A stretch of 64,000 bases of DNA from Martinezella hainanensis (GCF_900094555.1 NZ_FMAC01000001.1:1240001-1304000), one strand, 5' to 3'. Positions 27,669 through 36,598 are shown, counted from the stretch's first letter. A program made the numbers and translations. Notes: a model not told the origin generated them from the letters alone.

Positions 27669-27688
27669 CTGTCGCGGCTTTGCGACAG
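27669..27688 (-). terminator. Candidate murA terminator
   Basis: On the minus strand a 7 bp stem (CTGTCGC/GCGACAG) with a 6-nt loop is followed by AATTTTG, about 48 bp after the murA stop codon. The stem is strong and the T run is short. Confidence 0.45.
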
Positions 27689-27735
27689 TGGCATTCGCAA
27701 AACTTCTAAGTAATTCCGCGATATCGCGACACGCC

Positions 27736-29028
27736 TTAGTCGCTGATACGCTCGACGACGGCGCCGCAGCGCGTCAGCTTGTCTTCCAGCCGCTCGAAGC
27801 CGCGATCGAGGTGATAGATGCGCGAAACCAGCGTCTCGCCCTCGGCGGCAAGGCCGGCGATGACGAGCGAGACGGAGGCGCGAAGGTCGGTCGCCATAAC
27901 CGGCGCGCCCTTCAGCTTCTGCACGCCCTCGACCCGGGCCGTCTGGCCTGACAGAGAGATCTTCGCGCCGAGGCGGGCAAGCTCCTGCACGTGCATGAAG
28001 CGATTTTCGAAGATGGTCTCGGTGATGTGCGAGACGCCCGAAGAGCGGGTCATCAGCGCCATGAACTGCGCCTGCAGGTCGGTCGGGAAGCCTGGGAACG
28101 GATCGGTGACGACGTCGACCGGCTGGATGCCGCCGCCATTGCGCATGACGCGGATGCCGTTGTTGGTCGGCGAAATCACAGCGCCGGCGCGGCGCAGGCT
28201 TTCGAGCGCGGTGTCGAGCAGCGCGACATCGGTATTTTCAAGCGTGACGTCGCCGCCGGCCATGGCGACGGCCATGGCATAGGTGCCGGTCTCGATACGG
28301 TCCGGCAGCACGCGGTGGCGGGCGCCGGAGAGCGAGGTGACGCCATCGATGGTGATCGTGCTGGTGCCGGCGCCGGAAATCTTTGCGCCCATGGCGATCA
28401 GGCAATTGGCGAGATCGACGATCTCGGGCTCGCGGGCCGCATTGCCGATAATCGTGGTGCCGCGGGCAAGCGTCGCGGCCATCATCAGCACATGCGTCGC
28501 GCCGACGGAAACCTTCGGGAAATCATATCGGGCGCCGATGAGGCCGCCCTTCGGCGCGGTGGCGTTGATATAGCCGGCGTCGATTTCCATGGTGGCGCCG
28601 AGCGCCTGCAGGCCTTCGATGAAGAGATCGACCGGGCGCGTGCCGATGGCGCAGCCGCCGGGCAGCGACACGCGCGCCTGGCCCTCGCGGGCAAGCAGCG
28701 GCCCGATGACCCAGAAGCTCGCGCGCATCTTGGCAACCAGCTCGTAAGGGGCCGTGGTATCGACGATGGTGCGGCAGGTGAAATGGATCGTGCGGGAATA
28801 GCCGTCTTCCTGGCGCTCGCGCCGGCCGTTGACGGCAACATCGACGCCGTGATTGCCGAGGATGCGCATCAGGAGCTCGACATCGGCCAGATGCGGCACG
28901 TTTTCGAGCGTCAGGGTATCGCTGGTCAGAAGCGAGGCGATCATCAGCGGCAGGGCGGCATTCTTGGCGCCGGAGATCGGAATGATACCGTTAAGCTCAT
29001 TGCCGCCGACAATCCTGATACGATCCAT
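27736..29028 (-). CDS. murA: UDP-N-acetylglucosamine 1-carboxyvinyltransferase
   Basis: A 430-residue enzyme that transfers enolpyruvate from PEP to UDP-GlcNAc, the first committed step of peptidoglycan synthesis in the cytoplasm. [10 protein letters not shown] lies near residue 20. The PEP-attacking cysteine is Cys126 in [14 protein letters not shown], so fosfomycin sensitivity is expected at this site. The remaining inside-out alpha/beta repeats are intact ([44 protein letters not shown]). It heads the murA-DUF2948-hisD run on the minus strand. Confidence 0.97.
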   Translation of the reverse strand: MDRIRIVGGNELNGIIPISGAKNAALPLMIASLLTSDTLTLENVPHLADVELLMRILGNHGVDVAVNGRRERQEDGYSRTIHFTCRTIVDTTAPYELVAKMRASFWVIGPLLAREGQARVSLPGGCAIGTRPVDLFIEGLQALGATMEIDAGYINATAPKGGLIGARYDFPKVSVGATHVLMMAATLARGTTIIGNAAREPEIVDLANCLIAMGAKISGAGTSTITIDGVTSLSGARHRVLPDRIETGTYAMAVAMAGGDVTLENTDVALLDTALESLRRAGAVISPTNNGIRVMRNGGGIQPVDVVTDPFPGFPTDLQAQFMALMTRSSGVSHITETIFENRFMHVQELARLGAKISLSGQTARVEGVQKLKGAPVMATDLRASVSLVIAGLAAEGETLVSRIYHLDRGFERLEDKLTRCGAVVERISD

Positions 29029-29173
29029 ATAAGCAATACGGGCGAGGCCCGCCTTTCCTGATAGTCCCGGGCGCCTTGAAGTCGCGGGCGCCAGGTTTCG
29101 TGCACCTGGTAAAACGCGCTCTTTAGACGAAATAGATTAACGCATCAATTCGTTTGATGATGGACGACATCAA

Positions 29174-29470
29174 TCATTGCGATTCGTCCCTTTTTGCGGC
29201 GGGATTTTCGCTATCCCCAGCCTTTGCAGCCGGCAAACCATCCGTTTCGTCCGCCTGGCCGGCGCGGCGCGCCCGTACCTGCTGCTTGCGCCGCGACAGG
29301 TTCTCGCGCAGCTTCTGCGCCGCCCGCTCCCGCCGCCGGTCCGCTTCCGTCACCTGCCTGCCGCCCACGGGCCCGCCCGCCTCGCCGCCGGCGCCGTCAC
29401 CGGCCCCACCGGACGCCAAACCGCCCTGCAAAGCCTGCCCTTCATCGATTTTCGTCTTGTCCGCAGCCAT
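29174..29470 (-). CDS. Small hydrophilic protein of unknown function
   Basis: A 98-residue frame starting MAADKTKIDEGQ. A glycine/alanine-rich, probably disordered stretch (about residues 17-40) leads into a basic helix rich in arginine and lysine (EADRRRERAAQKLRENLSRR). The tail is acidic and alanine-rich. I do not recognise a family by fold, but short proteins of this composition are common upstream of murA in rhizobia. The opposite strand is also open through this region, so coding is likely but not certain. Confidence 0.55.
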   Translation of the reverse strand: MAADKTKIDEGQALQGGLASGGAGDGAGGEAGGPVGGRQVTEADRRRERAAQKLRENLSRRKQQVRARRAGQADETDGLPAAKAGDSENPAAKRDESQ

Positions 29471-29625
29471 GGTTTTCCCATAACCGAAAACCCCGGCCTT
29501 CAAAAGACCGACACATTTTTTCCAACGATCTTTCACAGAACTTGCAATTTGCGACTTGCACTCGGCCTCCACCTATGGCAATAGCCGCCTCGCCCAATAC
29601 GGCGCACCACACCGCGCCACGGAAT

Positions 29626-29700
29626 GCTGCTATAGCTCAGGGGTAGAGCACTCCCTTGGTAAGGGAGAGGCCGAGAGTTCAAATCTCTCTAGCAGCACCA
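29626..29700 (+). tRNA. tRNA-Thr (GGT)
   Basis: A complete 75-nt cloverleaf. Acceptor stem GCTGCTA pairs with TAGCAGC, the D-arm contains AGCTCAGGGGTAGAGC, and the anticodon stem is CTCCC/GGGAG with loop TTGGTAA (anticodon GGT). The T-loop is AGTTCAAATCT, and CCA is encoded. An AT-richer accessory islet begins right after its 3' end. Confidence 0.97.
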
Positions 29701-29920
29701 GTTTTTCCCCAGGAAATTAGTGTTTATAGAGCTTTTGCAGCCGTTGCTTGATACACCAGAGCGGACACTGACGTATGGTTTTGAAAGCGGCCCAGCCTAT
29801 CAAGCGCTCTGACATCGAACATGCTTACGAATTGCGAAGCAAATAATAATCTGTCACTAAAACTTACCAAGAGACGGCGAACTTGTTAAAATTAGGCAGA
29901 CTCAGAACCTTACGGTCTTC

Positions 29921-30796
29921 ATGTCTCACGGTCCGACTTTCTATTCTTCAAGAGGTTACTGCATTTACTGCAGAGCCGAAGGGGTGCGATTAACCGACGA
30001 ACACATTGTTCCCTACTCCCTCGGCGGAAATCATGTCCTCCGAGACGCAAGCTGTGATCATTGCGCCAAAATCACATCGAAGGTTGAATTGAAGATTGCG
30101 CGTGAACTTTGGGGACAGGCTAGACAGAGTTTCGGCGCGACCTCCCGTCGCAAGAAAAGGAAAGGAAAGACGCAGATTGTACCTGACGGCGAAAATATTG
30201 GTCGATTCCAGGCCGTACCGAACGAAGAGGTGCCAGCGATATTTGCGTTCTACCACATGCCACCGGCAGGAATTCTTCTCGGGCTTAATGAGACTTTTGA
30301 CACCTTACCATTTTGGAAGATGTCCGCTATTGCCGACTCTAACAGACAAGAACAATTCGAACGAAAATATGGTTTTAAGCCGGCGGTGGGTTTCAGACAT
30401 CAGCCAAAAGAATTCGGTCAGCTATTGTTGAAGATCGGATACGGGCAAGCGTTAACGCATTTGGATTGTCAAGATTTCGAAGCGATTTGCATCCCATATA
30501 TTCTTGGCGAGAAGTCTAACGTTTCATGGTTGGTTGGCACAAACATGGGAGAATCAGAGGCTCTGTTGGATATTGGCTATTCGTTGGGTACCAAGGCTTT
30601 TGGGACCACTGAGCTTTTATACATCATTTCCGATATCAAGCTTTGGGCGAACACATTTATGCCCTGGTATCACGCTGTGGTTGGACGAGTGCAAGGCCGT
30701 GACAAAGTCCGCTTCGTCGTAGAAAAGTTAAATAGCATCAACGCTTCAACGACCATCAATAGCCCTGAACCAACCAGACTTCGCAATCGGATTTAG
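29921..30796 (+). CDS. HNH-type nuclease domain protein
   Basis: A 291-residue protein. Residues 14-50 form a zinc-stabilised HNH-like module: Cys14-x2-Cys17, then DEH-IVPYSLGG with His28, then Cys45-x2-Cys48. This ligand spacing is that of HNH endonucleases. The remaining 240 residues have no motif I recognise; they carry a basic patch (SRRKKRKGK, about residues 85-93) and several aromatic-rich segments. Base composition and codon use are visibly AT-richer than in flanking genes. It lies 220 bp after tRNA-Thr, which suggests lateral acquisition. It could be a lone defence or homing-type nuclease, or a domain used for another nucleic-acid task. Confidence 0.7.
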   Translation: MSHGPTFYSSRGYCIYCRAEGVRLTDEHIVPYSLGGNHVLRDASCDHCAKITSKVELKIARELWGQARQSFGATSRRKKRKGKTQIVPDGENIGRFQAVPNEEVPAIFAFYHMPPAGILLGLNETFDTLPFWKMSAIADSNRQEQFERKYGFKPAVGFRHQPKEFGQLLLKIGYGQALTHLDCQDFEAICIPYILGEKSNVSWLVGTNMGESEALLDIGYSLGTKAFGTTELLYIISDIKLWANTFMPWYHAVVGRVQGRDKVRFVVEKLNSINASTTINSPEPTRLRNRI

Positions 30797-30933
30797 CCTT
30801 TCCCAATTGTGAACAGCTCGGATCACTGTTTTTGCTGTTTCGGAAAGACTTCGCGCAATCCAACGTAATGAAACCGCTCTCAAACTGGAACTCTGGAAGA
30901 CATGAGATAATGTTCCCAAGCTTGCATTAGAAC

Positions 30934-31218
30934 TTATCGCCCGGCGCGTCGATTGAAGCTTTCAACGGCATCATTGTACTCCGATATCGCCTTATCGCTG
31001 GCTGCTTCGGCTTCACGCTTGGTACAAGACAGAAAAGTCTCAACATCAGACTTGTAGGTCTCCATCTCACTTTTGCAACGGCTGAACTCCCACTCATCAT
31101 CAAATGCTCCGTACCTGTCCGCACATGACGGCGCAGAGGGCTCATTGCAATATGCCAGAGCAACGGAGGCCTGAACCGAAACGGCCATAGAGACAAAGGC
31201 TACGATCGGTATGCGCAT
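30934..31218 (-). CDS. Small exported four-cysteine protein of unknown function
   Basis: A 94-residue protein from ATG 31216-31218, preceded by GGGGG at good spacing. Residues 1-22 are a signal peptide (MRIPIVAFVSMAVSVQ, then ASVALA as the cleavage region). The mature part begins YCNEPSAPSC and has two further cysteines, in FSRCKSE and FLSCTKRE, likely forming two disulfides. The C-terminal half is a charged helix (KREAEAASDKAISEYNDAVESFNRR). I recognise no named family, although the short Cys-rich start is seen in other rhizobial exported proteins. It shares the AT-richer islet with the HNH gene. Confidence 0.6.
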   Translation of the reverse strand: MRIPIVAFVSMAVSVQASVALAYCNEPSAPSCADRYGAFDDEWEFSRCKSEMETYKSDVETFLSCTKREAEAASDKAISEYNDAVESFNRRAGR

Positions 31219-31428
31219 GGTTACCCCCTTCGAGAAGAAGCTTGGATTAGTAAATGCCACCATGTGATGAGTTATTTTGCAAACAATCGCAAGTTTTGCG
31301 AGCGACAGCCCAAGGTTCGCCCATCTGTTAAGCTCTCGGTTAGCACCACCCTCCCCAATTCCGCTGCAATCCCCCGTTTAAACCCTCCCATCCATCACAT
31401 CCATCCTGCCCCGGGAGAGCACCCCTCA

Positions 31429-32493
31429 ATGTCGAAACTACGCGTCGCCGTTCTGTTTGGCGGTCAGTCCAGCGAGCATGAGGTTTCCGTCATGTCGGCC
31501 CGCAATGTCGTGAGGGCGATCGATGGTACGAAATATGAGATCGTGCCGATCCTGATCGATCGCGGCGGGCTCTGGCTGCTGGTGGAGGAAAAGGGCGGCG
31601 TGCTGCCGGAGCCGATTGCCTATGAGGGCACGGAAGTCTGCCTCGTGCCGGGCGGCAAGGGCCGGCTGCTGGCGTTGGAAGGCTCAAGCGCGCGCGAGCT
31701 GCCTGCGGTCGATGTGCTGTTTCCGGTGCTGCATGGGCTGAACGGCGAGGATGGCTCCATTCAGGGCCTCGCCCAGATCGTCGGCCTGCCCCTCGTCGGC
31801 TGCGGCATTCTCGGCTCAGCCAATGCGATCGACAAGGACATGGCAAAACGCCTGCTGCGCGAGGCCGGCCTGCCGGTGGCCCGCTCCGTCACACTTCTGC
31901 GCGGCGACAAGCCTGATTTCGATGAGATCGTGAGCACGCTCGGCTCGCCCGTCTTCGTCAAGCCCACGCGCCAGGGCTCGTCTGTCGGGGTCAGCAAGGT
32001 GCAGGATGCCGCAGCCTTCGAGAGAGCGCTTGCCGAAGCCTTCCGGCATGACCGCAAGGTGCTGGTGGAGGAATTCGTGCGCGCCCGCGAGATCGAATAT
32101 GCGGTGCTGGAGCAGCCTGATGGCACGCTCTTCGTCTCCGTGCCGGGCGAGATCGCCACGGCGGCGACCCACGGTTTCTATTCCTACGAGGCGAAATATC
32201 TCGATCAGAACGGCGCCATCGTCACCGTGCCGGCGGATATTCCGGCCGAGACGGCGGAGGTGTTGAAGCGCATGGCGGCGGATGGTTTTCGGGCGCTCGG
32301 CTGCGAAGGGCTGGCGCGCGTCGATTTCTTTGTGCGGCCGGATCAGACCGTCGTCATCAACGAGATCAACACCATGCCCGGCTTCACCAATATCAGCATG
32401 TATCCCAAGGCCATGGGCGCCTCGGGCATTTCCTATCCAGAGCTTGTCAGCCGCCTGATCGAGCACGGGCTTGCGCGGGCGCGTCAGGGTTAA
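31429..32493 (+). CDS. ddl: D-alanine--D-alanine ligase
   Basis: A 354-residue ATP-grasp ligase making the D-Ala-D-Ala dipeptide for peptidoglycan. The N-terminus LRVAVLFGGQSSEHEVSVMSARNV is the family signature. The ATP-grasp core shows FVKPTRQGSSVGVSKV and VLVEEFVRAREIEYAVLE. The C-terminus holds the metal-binding ARVDFFV and VVINEINTMPGFTNISMYPK motifs. Length and the HEVS start match the long DdlA-type enzymes rather than the short DdlB of the mur cluster. ATG 31429 is used, with GGGAGAG upstream; the open frame continues 55 codons further up without similarity. Confidence 0.95.
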   Translation: MSKLRVAVLFGGQSSEHEVSVMSARNVVRAIDGTKYEIVPILIDRGGLWLLVEEKGGVLPEPIAYEGTEVCLVPGGKGRLLALEGSSARELPAVDVLFPVLHGLNGEDGSIQGLAQIVGLPLVGCGILGSANAIDKDMAKRLLREAGLPVARSVTLLRGDKPDFDEIVSTLGSPVFVKPTRQGSSVGVSKVQDAAAFERALAEAFRHDRKVLVEEFVRAREIEYAVLEQPDGTLFVSVPGEIATAATHGFYSYEAKYLDQNGAIVTVPADIPAETAEVLKRMAADGFRALGCEGLARVDFFVRPDQTVVINEINTMPGFTNISMYPKAMGASGISYPELVSRLIEHGLARARQG

Positions 32494-32517
32494 TCGAGGC
32501 TACCCGCCTGCCTGCAC

Positions 32518-32865
32518 TCAGACCTTTTCCGTCTTCTTGGTCTTGACCTTCGGCTCGACCGGCGCATCCGGCGTCGGCGCCAGCAGCTTTCTGAGCGAAG
32601 CGATCTTGTCCTTGACCAGCGGGCGGAAGCGGCTGGCGCGATAGGGCATGTCGGCGGCGCCATAGCCTTCCGGCCCGTCATCATCGCCGCGATGGATCTC
32701 TTCCAGCTTGACGCCGATGAAGGTGCCGTCGACATAATGCGTGTATTCGCCGACCCAGCGGATGGTGTAGATCGTCCCCTTGCGGATCAGCTGATCGATG
32801 CTGACATGCTTGAATTTGTCGTCGATGCAGACGACCTTCTGGCCCACATGGAAATCGTAGCTCAC
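32518..32865 (-). CDS. Conserved hypothetical protein
   Basis: A 115-residue soluble protein. Residues 1-60 look like a small beta-barrel (FHVGQKVVCIDDKF, KGTIYTIRWVGEY, GVKLEEIHRG), which resembles an SH3/KOW-like fold. Residues 70-115 are basic and end in a lysine-rich tail (VEPKVKTKKTEKV). I do not know a named family or function. It is convergent with ddl (24 bp between stops). Confidence 0.6.
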   Translation of the reverse strand: MSYDFHVGQKVVCIDDKFKHVSIDQLIRKGTIYTIRWVGEYTHYVDGTFIGVKLEEIHRGDDDGPEGYGAADMPYRASRFRPLVKDKIASLRKLLAPTPDAPVEPKVKTKKTEKV

Positions 32866-33371
32866 CCTGCCCTCCTTGAAGCGGCCGAAGCACCGCCGCG
32901 TCGTTCAGATACAAGCATATGCGCATATGCGCCAGTGAGTAAACGCGGGCTGAGGTCGCAGCCCGGATGGATGAAATGGCAGGCAGTTGCATAGGGACAG
33001 GTTGCCCCTCATCCGTCCTCTCACAGTTTCGCTTCGCTCAACTGTTCGAGTCCACCTTCTCCGCGCCCCTTCGACAGGCTCAGGACAGGGCGAAGGGGCT
33101 TGGCGGGATCGCCCCCTCTCCCCGTCAAAACGGGGAGAGGGCTGGGGTGAGGGGCGCTTTTTGTTTCATATGCAATCGCCTGCTCCAATGGCGGAAGGGG
33201 TTGTGCGACAGCGAGCTCATAGGCGATGGCCCGACATGACTCGGTGACAAAGCAACCCGTTGACATCCTTCACGGAAGGCTGAAGATTGCGCGTCGCCCG
33301 AGCAGCCGCAAGGCCTTGGCTTTCATGTTCATATCCGATACCCGCAAGGCCGCTGAAGGCTCCCGAAGCTT
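32866..33371. other. Repeat-bearing intergenic region
   Basis: About 500 bp without a credible gene. The centre (33000-33145) is a patchwork of inverted repeats listed separately. The right part (33150-33371) must hold the promoter of the acid-sugar kinase operon; I see no clear consensus. Open frames across the repeats are by-products of its palindromes. Confidence 0.5.
33065..33141. repeat. Mosaic of two intergenic palindromes
   Basis: Two inverted repeats lie side by side. The first has arms GCCCCTTCG/CGAAGGGGC (33065-33073, 33091-33099) around a CAGGCTCAGGACAG centre, a form widespread between genes in alphaproteobacteria. The second has 12 bp arms CCCTCTCCCCGT/ACGGGGAGAGGG (33114-33125, 33130-33141) with a 4-nt loop, followed by GCTGGGGTGAGGGG. 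The junction of two element types suggests a composite mobile or REP-like unit. Confidence 0.65.
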
Positions 33372-34556
33372 ATGCCCACCCTCCGCCTCATTGCCGATGA
33401 CTTGACCGGCGCGCTCGATACCGCCGTCGAATTCGTCGGCGTCTACGGGCCGATCGACGTGGAGCGCAGCGACGCGCTTTCCAAGGACCTGCCGGATTGC
33501 CTTGCGATCGACAGCGGCACCCGCGAGAAAACGGCAGCCGAGGCGGAGGCGATCGTCGGCGGCATCGCGCCGCTGCTGGAGGGCGCCGATCTCGCCTTCA
33601 AGAAGGTGGACAGCCTGTTTCGCGGCCCCTGGGCGGTGGAGCTCGCAGCCTGCTTCCGGCTCGGTCACTGGCGGCACTGCATCCTCGCGCCGGCCTTTCC
33701 GCATCATGGGCGACACACGCGGGGCGGACGGCAGGTGCTTTATGCCGGCAAGGATGCCTGGCGCGATGTCAGCGGCGATCTCGTCACCCATCTGCGCGCC
33801 GAGAGATTGCCGGCCTTCAACACGACGCTCGACAGCACCGGAACGGCCGACATTCCGGATGGCATCCATGTCTTCGACGCGCACACGGACGACGATCTGG
33901 ATGCGATCATCGCATGGGTATCGTCTGAGCTGGAGGGACCAGTCCTCTGGAGCGGCACCGGCGGCCTCGCCCGCGCTCTGGCACGAAATATCGACCGCGC
34001 AACGCATCATCTGACCCGCGCGCAAAAGAGCGCTGGGGAATGTCGCCCGACGCCCGCTGTCCCGATCTCGCGCAAACTACAAAGGCCGGTGCTCGGCCTG
34101 TTCGGCTCTGATCAGCCCATCACCCTGGCGCAACTCCAGGCCTGCGGACCCAACTGGCTGAAGCTTGCGGAAGGCGTCGATGCCGATGCCGTCGATCACC
34201 AGATCCAGCAAAGCGGCATCGCCATGGTCAGCCTCGACCTGCCGGACGGGCTGGAGCGCGATGATGCCGCAAGGCGGATCGCAGCGAGTTTCGGCGCCAT
34301 GGCCAGGGAGCTGCCGGCACCGGGCACATTGATCGTCGCCGGCGGCGAGACGCTGCGCAATCTCTGCTCGGCGCTGGACGTATCGGCCCTCAGCATCACC
34401 GGCCAGGCGGCACCCGGCCTGCCGCGCTCGACGATCGTCGGCGGCCCTTGGGCAGGCACGACGGTCATCTCCAAATCGGGCGCCTTTGGCGGCCCGACGC
34501 TGTGGCGCGATCTCTTGAGTGAAAACGGGCTGATTGCCGGAGGAGAAGAACCATGA
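33372..34556 (+). CDS. Four-carbon acid sugar kinase (DUF1537 family)
   Basis: A 394-residue kinase of the OtnK/DtnK family. The N-terminal signature is LRLIADDLTGALDTAVEF; the substrate domain contains KKVDSLFRGPWAVEL and ILAPAFPHHGRHTRGG. The C-terminal nucleotide-binding domain contains LIVAGGETLRNLCSAL and the GGPWAGTTVISKSGAFG motif. These enzymes phosphorylate four-carbon sugar acids such as D-threonate, D-erythronate or L-threonate at the 4-position. Its stop overlaps the start of the PdxA-like gene in ATGA. That pairing is typical of the D-threonate/D-erythronate catabolic pathway, in which the next enzyme oxidises and decarboxylates the product. Confidence 0.88.
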   Translation: MPTLRLIADDLTGALDTAVEFVGVYGPIDVERSDALSKDLPDCLAIDSGTREKTAAEAEAIVGGIAPLLEGADLAFKKVDSLFRGPWAVELAACFRLGHWRHCILAPAFPHHGRHTRGGRQVLYAGKDAWRDVSGDLVTHLRAERLPAFNTTLDSTGTADIPDGIHVFDAHTDDDLDAIIAWVSSELEGPVLWSGTGGLARALARNIDRATHHLTRAQKSAGECRPTPAVPISRKLQRPVLGLFGSDQPITLAQLQACGPNWLKLAEGVDADAVDHQIQQSGIAMVSLDLPDGLERDDAARRIAASFGAMARELPAPGTLIVAGGETLRNLCSALDVSALSITGQAAPGLPRSTIVGGPWAGTTVISKSGAFGGPTLWRDLLSENGLIAGGEEP

Positions 34557-35569
34557 CGCGACATCTCGCAATCACCATGGGCGATCCCGCCGGCATCGGC
34601 CCGGAAATCATCGTCAAGGCCGCAGCCCGCCTCAAGGATCGGATCGACGAAGGTAAGTTGAAACTAACGATCATCGGCAGCGGCCCCACTCTGCGGCTCG
34701 CCGAAAAGCAGCTCGGCCTCGATATCGAAATCCCCGAAGCTGAGATGGATGGCGACTGGCCGAACCTCTGCTTCATCCAGGCCGATGCCGAGGGCGAACC
34801 GATCCTGCCAGGAAAACTTTCCGCCGATGGCGGCCGCATGGCCTTCAAGGCGATCGAGAAGGGTGTCCAGCTGGCGCTATCCGGCAAGATCGGCGGCATC
34901 GTCACCGCGCCGCTCAACAAGGAAGCGCTGAACAAGGCCGGCTTCCACTATGCCGGCCATACCGAGCTGCTGGCGGAACTCACAGGCGCGCGCGGCTCTG
35001 TCATGATGCTCGCCCATGGCAACATGCGCGTCAGCCACGTCACCACCCATGTCGCGCTGGAGGACGTGCCGAAGCGCCTGACGCCGGAGCGGCTGCGTCT
35101 CGTCATCGACCTCACCGACAAGGCGCTCAAGAATCTCGGCATCGCCAGCCCGAAGATTGCCGTTGCGGCGCTCAATCCGCATGCCGGCGAAGGCGGCCTC
35201 TTCGGCCGGCAGGATACCGATATCTCCGCGCCGACCATCGCCAAGGCTGTTTCCGACGGGCTCGATATCGTCGGCCCCGTTCCCGGCGACACCGTCTTCG
35301 TCAAGCTGCGCGCCGGCCAATATGACGCCGTCGTCGCCATGTATCACGATCAGGGCCATATCCCAGTGAAGCTGCTCGGCTTCGAAATCGATCCGGCGAC
35401 GGGAAAATGGATGGATCTTTCCGGCGTCAACATCACGCTCGGCCTGCCGATCGTGCGCACCTCCGTCGACCACGGCACCGCCTTCGACATCGCCGGCAAA
35501 GGCATCGCCAATGAACGCAGCCTGATCGAAGCGATCGAATTCGCCGAAAGACTCGCAGCCAGCCGCTAG
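34553..35569 (+). CDS. pdxA2: PdxA2-type 4-phospho-threonate/erythronate dehydrogenase
   Basis: A 338-residue member of the PdxA family. Signature blocks are ITMGDPAGIGPEII at the N-terminus, ITAPLNK-type GIVTAPLNKEAL, the metal-site histidine in YAGHTELLAEL, ALNPHAGEGGLFG, and MYHDQGHIPVKLL. True PdxA acts in pyridoxal synthesis on 4-phosphohydroxy-threonine; PdxA2 oxidises 4-phospho-threonate or -erythronate to dihydroxyacetone phosphate and CO2. Because it is translationally coupled to the acid-sugar kinase, the PdxA2 role is favoured. The two together can carry a threonate-type acid to DHAP. Confidence 0.88.
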   Translation: MTRHLAITMGDPAGIGPEIIVKAAARLKDRIDEGKLKLTIIGSGPTLRLAEKQLGLDIEIPEAEMDGDWPNLCFIQADAEGEPILPGKLSADGGRMAFKAIEKGVQLALSGKIGGIVTAPLNKEALNKAGFHYAGHTELLAELTGARGSVMMLAHGNMRVSHVTTHVALEDVPKRLTPERLRLVIDLTDKALKNLGIASPKIAVAALNPHAGEGGLFGRQDTDISAPTIAKAVSDGLDIVGPVPGDTVFVKLRAGQYDAVVAMYHDQGHIPVKLLGFEIDPATGKWMDLSGVNITLGLPIVRTSVDHGTAFDIAGKGIANERSLIEAIEFAERLAASR

Positions 35570-35574
35570 GAGCC

Positions 35575-36486
35575 TTAGGCCGCTGGCGTCTCGCCAAAGA
35601 GCTCGTCGGCGCGCTCGGCAAGCAGCGAAAGGAAGGCCTTCGTCCTCGCCGCGGGGCGCGGCCCCGGCGGATAGATGGCGTGGACATCCACACGCCTGAA
35701 CTCATGGGAAGGCAGCACGGAAACCAGCCTTCCTTCGGCGATCTCCCGGCCACAGACGGCAACGAACAATGCGCCTATCCCTCTTTCCGCCAGCACTGCC
35801 TCCATGAGCGGCCGCCAGTGATTGACACGCCATGCGGTGCGGATCGGCGCTTCCACCGTCCCGCCGTCGGAACCGATCAGTTGCAGTCGCTCATCCGCCG
35901 CGAAACCGGCGACCCGGATGAAGGGATGCGCCGCAAGTTCTGCCGGTTCGCGCGGCTGCCCGTGTCGCTCGAGGTAGCCGGGAGCGGCCAGCATGAGCCG
36001 GCGCATCGTCCCCAACCGGCGGGCGATGAAGTTGCCGCTGCCGATCTCGCCGATGCGGATCGAGAGATCAACGCCTTCGGTCATTGGATCGACGAAGCGA
36101 TCATTCAGGGTTACGTCGATCGCCAGGGCCGGATGCAGTGTCTGGAATTCGATGAGCAACCGCGGCAAGGTCATCTCGCCCAGCCCATGCGGCGCCGCGA
36201 TCCGAAAGGTTCCGGTGAGCGACGTCTCGGCCGCGGCGACAGAAGCCTCTGCCTCCTCGGCTGCCTCGATGGCACGCTTGGCATAGTCGTAGAAGCGCGC
36301 GCCGGCATCGGTCGCCTGCACCGAACGGGTCGTGCGGTAGAGGAGCCGCGCGCCCAAATGCTTTTCCAGCTTCTCGACGCGTTCGCTGACGGTGGGCTGG
36401 CCGAGGCCGAGATCGCGCGCGGCGGCTGAAAGGCTGCTGCGCTCGACGACGCGGATGAAGATGCGCATGGCGGAAAGCATGTCCAT
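35575..36486 (-). CDS. LysR-family transcriptional regulator
   Basis: A 303-residue regulator. The winged helix at residues 1-60 reads MRIFIRVVERSSLSAAARDLGLGQPTVSERVEKLEKHLG, and the substrate-binding domain follows, with FRIAAPHGLGEMTLPRLLIEF and GVDLSIRIGEI. It belongs to the large CrgA/YafC-type subgroup often placed opposite an oxidoreductase gene. It is divergent from the short-chain dehydrogenase gene across a 112 bp gap holding a T-N11-A box, so it probably controls that gene. Confidence 0.88.
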   Translation of the reverse strand: MDMLSAMRIFIRVVERSSLSAAARDLGLGQPTVSERVEKLEKHLGARLLYRTTRSVQATDAGARFYDYAKRAIEAAEEAEASVAAAETSLTGTFRIAAPHGLGEMTLPRLLIEFQTLHPALAIDVTLNDRFVDPMTEGVDLSIRIGEIGSGNFIARRLGTMRRLMLAAPGYLERHGQPREPAELAAHPFIRVAGFAADERLQLIGSDGGTVEAPIRTAWRVNHWRPLMEAVLAERGIGALFVAVCGREIAEGRLVSVLPSHEFRRVDVHAIYPPGPRPAARTKAFLSLLAERADELFGETPAA

Positions 36487-36496
36487 GACGACATTC

Positions 36497-36513
36497 TATC
36501 GCCTTTTACGATA
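36497..36513. promoter_or_regulatory. Candidate LysR box
   Basis: TATCG and CGATA form an inverted repeat with a 7-nt spacer, containing the T-N11-A pattern of LysR sites. It lies 10 bp from the LysR start codon and about 85 bp before the dehydrogenase start, where an autoregulatory activation site would sit. Confidence 0.45.
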
Positions 36514-36598
36514 AATGACATCGCCATTCGCTTCCTTCCAAAGCATATGCCGATCAACGATCTTCGGACCGGTTAACAATCCAACCGGAGAACCAGTC

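Noticed and set aside
29701..31428. Direct repeat of the tRNA-Thr 3' end as an attachment site
   Set aside because: No copy of the tRNA 3' terminal sequence was found before ddl, so an integrase-type insertion cannot be claimed.
33021..33266. An 81-codon minus-strand frame containing SAPHPSPLPVLTGRGG
   Set aside because: The peptide is simply the translation of the palindromic repeats at 33065-33141. Such frames are often annotated by mistake.
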